DNA from: Stomorhina lunata | Lineage: Eukaryota; Arthropoda; Insecta; Diptera; Rhiniidae | Length of the DNA stretch: 64,000 nt | Assembly: GCA_933228675.1 (NCBI GenBank) | Contig: OW121743.1 | Span: 96,845,998-96,909,997 of the forward strand | Direction of reading: 5' to 3' | Shown here: positions 44,901-56,900 of the stretch, piece after piece | Layout of the letters: every line of letters begins with the position of its first letter | Numbering within the stretch: the stretch's first letter is position 1 | The notes under the pieces: model-generated | What the model was told of the DNA's origin: nothing | Databases searched by the model: none | The model's input: only the letters and a program-made list of their open reading frames with translations | Program-made: the position numbers and the translations under genes

Positions 44901-47900
44901 ATTTAAATATTTCTGCTAGTATTTTTTGCTTTTAAAATATTTGTAGGTTTAAACTGTTTTTGTTTCGTTTTAAGTTTAAAAATTCACATAATAAATTTGC
45001 ATACCAAACACGTATCTTAAACATACATTTCAATTTTTAAGTGTTTTTCTTTCTACATTATCATACAAATTTTGTATTCATACACTGATTTCAGCGCAAA
45101 TAAAAAAAATATATTGAAAATCGGTTATAAAAGTAAACAGCTTAATATTGGCACTACACTTAAATGCTAATGGGAAAATTTAATATTTTATTAACACCCT
45201 ATAGCTGGTATTTGTAATTTATAAATATTTATTTAATGTAAAAGTTTAACATTTTATTTCCTTTTTATTTAAGCGCTTGATGGACATTTAACATGACGCT
45301 TTTCATATTAATTAATTGGAAAACTGTTTAAATAAAATTACCTTTATAATCAAGGAAATTAGAATATAAATTAGTTAAAAAGTTGTTAAAAACCATCTGA
45401 TGATATTAAGTTACTTCAAGTCTTATTGTTAAATGCAAAAACAAAAATCTAATATTTACCCTCTAATTTATTAATGAAAAACTTAACTATAACAAGCTTA
45501 TAATTTAAATGTTGTATACAAAATTTTCACAAAAAGCTCTTGATATTTTTATAATTGGTTAATATTTAGTTCGATTTGATTTCCCTACTAATAACTTTTC
45601 TATAAATAATAAAGCTCACAAGCAGTTCTACTAGGCCCTATATAAAATTTTATCATTATTATTTTAACATAAAATATGAATTTATGTCTTCACAATATAC
45701 TAATGTTTAAAAAACAATGTTTCAAAAGTAAGGGGATATAAAGATGGCTTAATATTAAAAAGGCCTTACTCGATTTTTGTTACTTTACAGAAGGAAGAAA
45801 AATGTTTAAAAAATCCGTAAAATTAAAGTTGTATCTTAAATGTTAAATGTTAATACAATTTAAAAAAAAAAAGCAACACATCCTATTTATCATTTAAAAA
45901 TGTATTTGTTGTATCTTAAATTTAACTGTTTTCATTTAGTTTTTTTCTTCTCCTGTGTAGTAACAAAAAATCGAGTTAGGCCTTTTTTATATTAAGCCAT
46001 TGATAATAACTTCAATGTACTCTTTGACATTAGGGCACTCCAGAGATTTTATGAAGCCGCTTCAACATTTAACGAATTTTTTTATTGGACATTTCTACTT
46101 TTTTTTGTTTTTTGAGAAAATTTAACCTAAAATAATTAATTTTTGCAACAAACAATACTAGAATGTAAAAGAGAACTTACACAACATTATTTCAAAAAGA
46201 TAAAGACAAAACTTTATGACGTAGTTTCGGAGTTATTGCAATTTTCACCAGTAAATTCATAACACTGAAAACGCGCCTAAAAATATGCAACAACATTTTT
46301 TTTTTTTTTTGTAAATAAAGAAATTCCAAAGTTAGACATAATTCATCATGCTATGTATTTCTTTGATCGGCTTCAAAAATCGTTATTAATTTTTTTTTAA
46401 ATTTTGTTAAACAAATATTTAAAATTAAGAAATCGCGTATTGGTGTGTTAAAGTAGACAAATGGGAGAACTTAATTCAAAAAAGTTTTAATTTTGAATCG
46501 TTTCGCCGAACCTGCGATTTAATATTCAGAAATTTTACTATATGTTTTTGCGCATAATTCGAACTGAGGCTCCGTTAATTTTACTTGTATTCAATTTTAA
46601 TAAAAATAATAACAAATATTATGCTAAAATGCTAAAAGGTATTTTAATATTTGACTAGATCAACCCTTTTTTTCAAGGCCAATTTTCGGATTTTCTAAAA
46701 AATTTTATAACGAGATTATAGAATATTAAGTAATACTTAAGAAGTTTTAATTAAAATACAGGGAAATAATTTTTTTATATGAATAAGTCTTTTATTAAAA
46801 CAAATAAAATTAACTAAAATGGCCCAAATATTTTTGATATAATATTTGTAGAAAAAAATTTTTCTATAGAAAATTTTCGATCTATTTTCTATCTTTTTAT
46901 AGAAATTTAGTTCCTAAAAATTATTAAAGATTCTCTGGACAATTTTTGATATAAAATTTTTTCTGTTGATTAATTTTTTCTATTGAAAATTTTTCATTAT
47001 AAATTTTTTTCTATTGAAAAATTTTAATTACAAAATTTTTTCTCAAATAAAAAAAATTTAATTTGAGAAAAAGGAAAAGGTCGAAGAAAAGAATTACATA
47101 TGTAAAATTTTTTCTTTTGAATAATTTTAATTATAAAATTTTTTTGTTGAAAATTTTCATTATCAAATTCTTTCAATTGAAAAATGTTTGATATAAAATT
47201 TTTCTATTGACAAATTTCCATTGTAACATTTTTCTATTAAAAAAATTCCATTATACATTTTTTCTATTGAAAATTTTCATTATCAATTTTTTTCTATTGA
47301 AAAGTTTTCATTATAAAATTCTTTCTATTAAAAAATGTTCTTTTAAAATTATTTTCTTCTGAAAAATTTTTATTATAAATTTTTTTCTGTTGAAAAAATG
47401 TTATTATAAAATTTTTTCTATTGAAGGATTTTCTTTAAAATTGTTTTCTATTCAAAATTTTTCATTATAAAACTTTTTCTATTAAAAAATTTTAATTATC
47501 AAATTTTTCTCTAGAAAAATGTATATTATAAATTTTTTTTTTTACTGAAAAATTTTCATGATAAAATTTTTTCTATTGAATAATTTTAGTTTTAAATTTG
47601 TTTCTATATTCCTATCCTATTTTTTCACTATCAAGTTTTTTTTTTCAATTGAAAATTTCTCATTAAAAAATTTTTTTTATTGAAAAATTTTTTATTATAG
47701 ATTTTTTTAAATTATTTTCATTACAAAATTTTTTCTATTGAAAATTTCCATTATCAAGTTTTTTCTATTGAAAAATTTGTATTATAAAATTTTTTCTATT
47801 CGTATTTTTTTTTAATTTTTTCTTTTGAAAAATTTTTGCTGTTGCATTATAAAATATTTTCTATTGAAAAATTTTAATAATCAAATTTTTTCTATAAAAA

Positions 47901-50900
47901 ATATTCATTATAAATTTTTTTTCTACTGAAAATTTTTCATTTTAAAATTTTTTCTATTGAATAGTTTTCATTATAAAATTTTTTCTTTTGAATAGTTTTC
48001 ATTATAAAATTTTTTCTATTGAAAAATTTTCATTATCAAATTTTTTCTATTGAAAATTTTCATTATCAAATTTTTTCTATTGAAAAATTGTCATTATAAA
48101 ATTTTTTGTATTGAAACATTTTCATTATATTTTTTTTTCTATAGAAAACTGTTCATGATAAAATTTTTCTATTGAAAATTTTTTTGATAAAATATTTTCT
48201 ATTGAAAAATGTTCACTATAAAATTTTTCCTATTAAAAAATTTTCATTATAAAATTTTTTGTATTGAAAAATTTCATTACAAAATTTTTCTATTAAAAAT
48301 TTTCATTACAAATATTTTTCTGTTAAAAATTTTCATTATAAATTTTTTTCTAAGTTAAAAAATTTTCATTATATAATTTTACATCGACGGCTTTTTATTG
48401 CTGTAGGCATACAGCCTATGAAGAATGCTGTGGTAATTACTAATTTTTGTGGAAAATAATGATTGAAGAAATTGATGTTGCGTTGACCGGGGATCGAACC
48501 CAGTCTAAATTTTATATGTTATCCTTAGTAGTCAACGTGCTAACCAACTAAGCCACTCTAGAGTCTTCGGAATATAAAGCTTTTCAGGTTGACTTTCCAA
48601 AATTAAGTTTTTGTCTCTTACAGCCACAAAATTTAGTTATTTTGGTTAAAACTCAACAAAAAAAAATTCTTTATGTAAGAAAAAATAATTGTTTGAATTT
48701 GTCTACATCTGAACATAGCTCACATTTCATTCATACCATAAATTGCCACTCAAATTTGACGAAAATAACAAATAACAAATTTTTGAAAAGAAAATTTTTT
48801 AGAGCAATTTATAAAATATATGATATGTACGATTTTTGAAAAAATTTGATATATAAATATTAAGAGAAATTTTCTGTATAAAATTTTAGAAAATTTTTGT
48901 TTTTCGAAAATTTTATTTTGATAAATTTTTTGGTGAAAATTTTTTTAAAATATAATTTTTCACATAAAATTTTTGCAAATAAAATTTTTGATAAGACTTT
49001 TTTTTAAGTTGTAGTAATAAGAAATTGTTGTTGTGAAGCCATATTTTATATAAACTTTTTATAGCAATCAGTAAGCTCCCTTATATATCCAATCTTCCTC
49101 AAGACACATTACACAGTACGACAGTGGTTGGTACACATGAGAAATGTTAACAGAATATGAAAATAGGCTTAAAATAAAGAAATACGTGTCTCGGCGTTTT
49201 TATTTAGGACGTCAAAATTTTAAGAAAATCTATTTTAAAGATTCGAAGGGCAGTTTAGGTTCACTTGTAAGGTAATACTGTTATAAAAAGTTCCATGAGA
49301 ATAGAATGGGTGAATCGATTTAAATGCTTGATCCAGTTTTGAAAAGGGAATTAAATTTGGATTTGTTTTTATTAAAAAAAAAACTTTTTTTCTTATAGAA
49401 AAAATTTCATTGAAATTTTTTTATAGAAATAATTTCATTGAAATTTTTTATAACAAAAAATGTTCTTAAAATTTTTGTTATAATTTTTTAAATTTTCTTT
49501 GGAATTTTTCTTAAAAAAATTCATTAAAATTTTTTTTTATAGAAAAATTTTCATTGAAATTTTTCATATAGAAAAAATTTCATTAAAATTTTTCTTTTAG
49601 AAAAAATTTCATTAAAATTTTTCTTAAAAAAAAAATCATTGAAATTTTTTAACAGAAAAACTTTCACTCAAATTTTTCTTTTAGAAAAATTTCACTGAAA
49701 TTTTTCTTTTAGAAAAATTTCACTGAAATATTTGTTTTAGAAAAAATTTCATTGAAATTTTTCATATAGAAAAACTTTCATTGAAATTTTTCCTATAGAA
49801 AAAATGTTATAAAAATTTTTTTTATAGAAAAAATTTCATTGAAATTTTTCTGAAAGAAAAAAGTATATTAAAATTTTTCATATAGAAAGATTTTTATTAA
49901 TTTTTTTCCGCTAGATGACACTTTAATTTTCATGTAAAATTAAAAAAATATCCAAAAAAATATACCAAATTCATTAAAAATGCAATTCTGTATTTAGAAA
50001 AAATGAAAACAAGTCGTCTGGGATTTAAACCATATGGCGGTCGATCGTTTCTAAGTTTGTCATTACATTTTTTGGATATTTTTTAATAAAAACAAATCTA
50101 AATTAATTTCTTTTTTCAAAACTGGCTCAAGCATTTAAATCGTTTCACCCATTCTATTTTTATAATAGTATTAAAGGTCCTTCGAATCTTTAAAATCGAT
50201 TTTTTTAAAATTCTGACGTGCTACAGAAAAACGCCGAAACACGTATTTCTTTATTTTAAGCCTATTTTCATATTCGGTTAAAATTACTCATGTGTACTCA
50301 AAAAAATTTGATATTGTCGTACTGTGTCATAAAAACATTAGACAAAGCATAAAAAAGTTTTATTTGAAATTGTAGCAAATTGTATAATGATCGGCCCATT
50401 TTGGTATAAATAGATTTATGCAAAATGGTAACCTTTCGAAGAAACTCGAATAAAAATTAATTCATTTTTTGTATAAAATTTTTATACACTTGGATATTCA
50501 CTTAAATCCATTTAATTATCAACGTATGTTAAAGTTTGATATGACCACTAAAAATTTTGTTTCTGTTTGGTTCCCACAATAAACATAATAACTGCCGCAT
50601 AAAATTGCAAAAATTGTCTTTACATTTTCATTTAAATTGTATTCGCCAATAACTACAAACACAAAAAATAGTTATTTTTATATGACATGAGTGTAAATGT
50701 GCAATTTTAATTTCAGTTTAACTACAATTGTCAACATTCAAAATTCTATACTGCAGTTTTATTTGGCTTTCACTGCGTACTTTTGGCTAAAATATTTATT
50801 AGTGCATTTCGAATATAGGATTTTACATTCAAAATGCGCCAAAAATTGAGACAATTACTACTAGTTGATAATGGACTTGCTGCTATATATAAAACATATG

Positions 50901-53900
50901 GTTATTTTTTATGCATAAAGAGATACCCAGAAGTTCCAAAATGAAGTACATTTTTGAAATGAGTAAAGTTTTTAAGAGTGATTTGTCATTGGAAGTCATT
51001 AAGTTCATTATTCGACCAACAGATGTCAAAATCGCTAGCCACTCAACCAATTTGGAACTGTAGGATGCTTCCCTTTTGGCTTGCCAAAAATTTGTATGTT
51101 TTGTGTTTGTTTTTTTCCAAATGTATGTAAATTTATCTCTCCATAAAGCCGGAAACTTTGAGCAAAAATTAGTTGTTTAGGAAATGACAAAATAATAAAT
51201 ATTGGACTATAGACTTATGCGTTTTTTTTCTTCCTCAATATTCACAAACGACTTATATCTCTGAATACTGAATGTGTGGTCCGCCAGTAAATTGTTATGA
51301 AAGCGCTTTTTGTACCCAAAATATGTACATTTGCATTTTGGCAGTTTGAAGATTTTTATTCATATTAATAACTTTATGGGGCATTTTGAGTGGATGTGTT
51401 TTTTAACATTACAAATATTGTAATATGGGAAATTTTTTTATGGCCAACCATTTGGTAAAATTATCACTTTATGTGAGTGTTTTCTTTTAAAGGGGATTTA
51501 CGAGAGCACTTCAAACAGATTTAAATGAATGTATAATTTTGTATACAAATTTATTGATTTTTAAATTTCTGGTATATGTGCGTTTGGGTTTGTTACAAGA
51601 AAAAGTCGTTACCTCTTTAAGCGTTTGGGTTTGTTACAAGAAAAGGTCGTTACCTCTTTAAGGAGTGGAGGGTATAGAAATTTAACTAATGGACATTCAA
51701 CTGTTGTTTATTTTATGAAAAATTAATGTCATGAGAAAAAATAATCCTTTTTTTTATGTGAAAGAAAGGGAAACTCCTCCATAAAATTGCTTATGTAAAA
51801 TTTTTTTATAGAAAATTTTTTCATTTAAAAATTTTATAGAAAATTTTCTTACAAAATTTGTTATATACAATTGTATCATAGAAAATTTTTTAAAAAAATT
51901 TTCCGAATAAAATTTTTTCATAAAAAATTTACATATAAAAATTTTTTACCGAAAATTTTCTATATAAAATTTTTTCATACTATGAAAAGTTTTTATATAG
52001 TTTCTATGGAAAATGAATTCATAAAAAATGTTCTGTATGCAAAATTTTATTTATAAAATTTTTTTCATAGAAAATTTTGTCATAGAAAATTATCTTTATA
52101 AAATTTTTTTGTGGAAATTTTTTTTTGAAAAAATTTTTTCATAGAAAACTTTTTACATCTAATTTTTTACATCAAATTTTTTTACAGAAAATTTTCTATA
52201 TAAAATTTTTTCATAAAAATTTTTTTATAGAAAATTTTTTTATAAAAGTTTTTCATACAAAATTTTCTATAAAAAATTTTTTTACAAAAAATTTTCTTTA
52301 TAAAATTTTTTATAAAAAATTTTCTTTATAAAATTTTTCATAGAAAATTTTCTATAGAAAATTTTTTATCAAAAAAATTTTTTATCGAAAATTTTCTATG
52401 AATTTTTTTGTACAAAATTTTCTATATACAATTTTTTCATAATAGATTTTAAAATTTATATAAAATTTTTTCAACGAAAATTTTCTATATAAAATTTTTT
52501 CATCGAAAATTTTCTATACAAAATATTTTCATCGAAAATTTTCTATTAAAATTTGTTCAAAAAAAATTTTCAATACAAAATTTATTCATGGAAAATTTTC
52601 TATTAAAAATCTTATCATGGAAAATTTTCTATTTAAAACCCATACAAAATTTTCTATATAAATTTTCGATATACAATTTTTTATAGAAAATTTTCTATAT
52701 AAAATTTTTTTATAGAAATTTTTGTATATACAATTTTTTTATAGATAATTTTCTATATACAATTTTTTTTATAGAAAATTTCCTACTTAAATTTTTTTCA
52801 TAGAAATTTTTCTATATAAAATTTTTTAATACAAAATTTTCTATATAACATTTTTTCATGGAAAATTTTCTGTATTAAATTTTTTCTTAAAAAGTATTTT
52901 CTATAAAAATTTTTCATAAAAAATTTCCTATAAAAAAATTTGTTATTAAAAATTTTCTATATAAATTTTTTTATAAAAAATTTTCTATATAAATTTTTTT
53001 CTTAGAAAATTTTTAACATAAAATTTTTTCAAATAAAATTTTCTATATAAAATTTTTTATAGAAAATTTCTATATAAAATTTTTTAGTAGAAAATTGTTT
53101 TATGGAAAATTATCTTTGCAAAAAATTTTTCATAGAAAATTTTCTACACCAAATTTATTTTTTTAGAAAATTTGCTATATAAATTTTTTTCATACTAAAT
53201 TTTTTTATAGAAAATCTTCTATTTAAAATTTTTGCATATAAAATTTTTTCATAGAAAATTTTCTATATAAAATTTTCTATAGAAAATTTTCTATATAAAA
53301 TTTCTTTAAAAAAATTTTCTATGAAAAAATTTTTGCAAAGATAATTTTCCATAAAACAATTTTCTACTAAAAAATTTTATATATAAAGATTTTTCATGGA
53401 AAAATTTTTATATAAAATTTTTTTTACAAAATTTTCTATATAAAATTTTTTTCATAGAAAATTTTCTGTATTAAATTTTTTCATAGGAAATTTTCTATAT
53501 CAAAATATTTCATAAACATTTTTATCAAAAATTTTCAATATAAAATCTTTTATATAAAGTTTTATATATAAATTATTTTTTTTATAAAATTTTTTATATG
53601 AAAAAGTTTTTCATAGAAAATTTTCTATAGAAAATTTTATTATAGAAAATTTTTATAGAAAATTTTCCATATAAAATTTTTTCAGTGAAAATTTTCTATA
53701 TAAATTTTTTTCATAGAAAAATTTCTTTATAAAATTTTTTTCATAGTAAATTTTCTATATAAAATTTTTTCACAGAAAAATTTCTATATAAAATTTCTTC
53801 ATAGAAAATTTTCTTTGCAGAATTTTTATAGAAAATTTTCATATAAATTTTTTTTATAAAAAATTTTCTGTTTAAAATTTTTTCATAGAAAATTTTCTAT

Positions 53901-56900
53901 ATAAAATTTTTCATACCAAGTATTCTATATACAATTTTTTCATAGAAAATTTTCTTTATTAATTTTTTCATAGAAAATTTTCTATATCAAAATATTTCAT
54001 AAAAAATTTTCTATAAAAATAATGTTTATTAAAAATTTTCTATATAAAACTATCATATTAAATTTCCTATATAAAATTTTTTCTTAGAAAATTTTTAATA
54101 TAAGATTTTTTCATAGAAACTTGTCTATATAAAATTTGTTCATAAAAAATTTTTTATATAAAATTTTTTCGTAGCAAATTTTTTACATAAAATTTTTTCA
54201 AAAAAAATTTTCTATATAAAATTTTTTCGGAGAAAATTTTCTATATAAAATTTTTTCATAGTTAATTTTTTATACGAAATTTGTTCATTCAAAAATTTCT
54301 ATATAAAATTTTTTCATAGAAAATTTTGTATGTAAAATTTTTTCGTAGAAAATTTTCTATTCAAATTTTTTCATATAAAATTTTTTGGTAGAAAATTTAT
54401 CATAAAAAATGTTCTATATAATTTTTGTTATATAAAATTTTTTTAAAAAAATTTCTATAAAATTTTTTCGTAGAAAATTTTCTATATACAATATTATTTT
54501 TTTAGAAAATTGTCTATATAATTTTTTTTTAATAAAAAAATGTTTATATAAATTTTTTTCACTAAAAATATAATCATATTTTCTTAGCCCATAAATAATT
54601 TTGTTCTTGATTCCTTTCACTTCAAAACTTTTTTCCATTTCCAGGTTACCAAACTAGACGATATTAGTCCTTTGATATTTTTAAATCGTACAAAAGCCGC
54701 CCTTAATTGTGCAGCCGGTTCTATGCAGGTGAGTCCATTCATTTTCACATAACTTTCAATCTTCGTCTTTAATTAATTTAAATATTCGTTTAATAAATTC
54801 ATTAAAATATTTAATAACAATTATTTCCGCATCCATAATTAGGTTGATATGAAATTTAATGAACCCTTCCACGGTATCATACAAGCAGATTACGATCGCA
54901 GCAGCGCTTGTCGTGTTAATGGTAAAGGTGCATTAACTTATAGATTGGAATTGCCATTGAAAGGATGTGGCACTCTGCAGGTATTGAAACTGAATCATAT
55001 ACAAATTAATTGGCAATAATTAGAGAAAATTTTAAAATGTTAAATAAAATAATTATCAATTAATTTTGCATTTATTTGCAGAATCCAACACGTGTTTTTA
55101 CCAATAATATTATAGTACGTTTTCATGCCAACTTGGAAATGGATGGTGATGAGATTATAACGATAGTTTGTCGTTATCCGCCACCCATACCCTCACTGCC
55201 ACCAGCTTTGCCAGCTCCTATGTAAGCATTATATTTAAATTAATATAATATTTATTAATTATGATATTTAAATGAGTTTTAATAAATTTATTACTTTTAT
55301 TTTCATTTAAAGCTTAAATCCTATAGCTGCTGGTACTGTGATTCAGCCACCTTTGAAGGGTATTCAAATCCTCATGATTATTTGTGCTATTATGTTCTTG
55401 ACCTTATTGTTATTGGGTTTGGCTGTTTCATATTATTGCTTGCGTAGCCGTCCCATTCCAGTGGTTCGTCGTCTTCCCATGTCCATGGGAAGCGGTTCAG
55501 AAATTACTAAACTCAGTGGTAGCAGTTTGGGTGGTATTGGAGACTTTGAGGGCGTTAAGATACCTCGTGCTCATGCTGCCTTGACTACTGTACACAGTTC
55601 ATCGGGTAGTGAAGGTGTCTTGATACCCTCGGACTATCCCAGCGAATCACATTCCGAAATTGAAGAAATCGATACGAGGTATTTTTAAATTTTTAAACAA
55701 ATTTTGTATGATTTTTATCTTTCTTTAATCCATTTTCAGGTCCCTACCTTTCAGCTCAGCTGGAAGTTTCGAAAATCGTGCTTTTGTCCAAGAGACTTCA
55801 AGCATTTATAGCGATCATTATGGTCATACACAAGAGGTACAGGCTGCCAATGCTGTAGCCACTGCCATACCTCGTCATCCCATTGCCATTAAGGAATCCT
55901 CCTCACCCAAATTCGATGTTCATGTACGTGTTAAGAAATCACCACCTCCTCCCCCCTCACCACAAACTTCGGATACCGAAAGTGTGGCTACCCTACGTCC
56001 CGATCGCAATAATCTCTCTACCATTATGGAGACCCATGAAGACCGTGAAAGTATTATGACTATGGAATCACTGCCTGGCCAGGAGGAAACCGTGCACACT
56101 CAATTTGTTTATGCTCCCGATATACACTCGGTACCACAACAGTCTGAAGTTACATTGCCTCCACCACCACAACCTGTGTTCTCTGTTTATACTCGTACTC
56201 ATCATGAAATGGTCGATGGTCGTCCCGAAACCTGGTCTGATTACACTGATGGTCCTGCTTTGAGTGAGATAACAGATGTTACTTCTCGGGCTCCTGATTT
56301 GCATTCGGTAGCTGAAATGGTGGATACTTCACACTTTGTTGAGACCGAATATATACCACCAGAGCCCCCAATAGTCATCAAGAAGCCTCAGATTACCTCT
56401 CATACTGTGGACGATGTCTACTTGCGTACTATTACCGAGAAGAAGACAATTGAAGATATTGAGTCCCATAAACGTAAGGTTACCGAATATAAGGCTAAAG
56501 CTAAGCCACTGCCTCCTCCCATACCCGCTCCCTCCTTTGATGTCAAGATACGCAATTATCCCACCGAACGTGAGCAACAACAATGGGAGAACTTCTCGGA
56601 TATTTCTAGTGTTTCTGGTTTGACTTTGACCCCGAAAATGGAAAGATCTGAACTATCCTTGCCTCCTAGGCAAATAACTGAGCTACCGCAACAAATCTAT
56701 GACAACAAGCTACAATTGACCTCACCACAATTGGTGGGTAATATGAAGCCTATTGAAATACCACCAGCCGATAAGGCTGTGCCCAACTGGGATGTCTTGA
56801 TAAGAATCTTGGAGGAACCAGAAATGTCTGAGGCCGATGATGCTAGTTCCGTGCACTCAAGTGTTCATCCTTTGACTCGCTATCTCAGCTATGATGATAA

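Larger units (their letters stand above)
35924..54644 (+). other. 18.7-kb intron 1 of the ZP-N gene
   Basis: Bounded by gtaaga and tttccag. Roughly half is A/T minisatellite (36.5-37.25, 40.87-44.24, 46.85-48.37, 49.38-49.9 and 51.8-54.58 kb). It also contains a SINE-like unit, an inverted-repeat element and MITE-like sequences. No further exon was recognised inside it. Confidence 0.7.

Noticed and set aside
48483..48565. Functional tRNA gene on the minus strand
   Set aside because: A and B boxes are good, but the acceptor stem does not pair and the anticodon arm is irregular; a SINE-like derivative explains it and its relative at 9,055.
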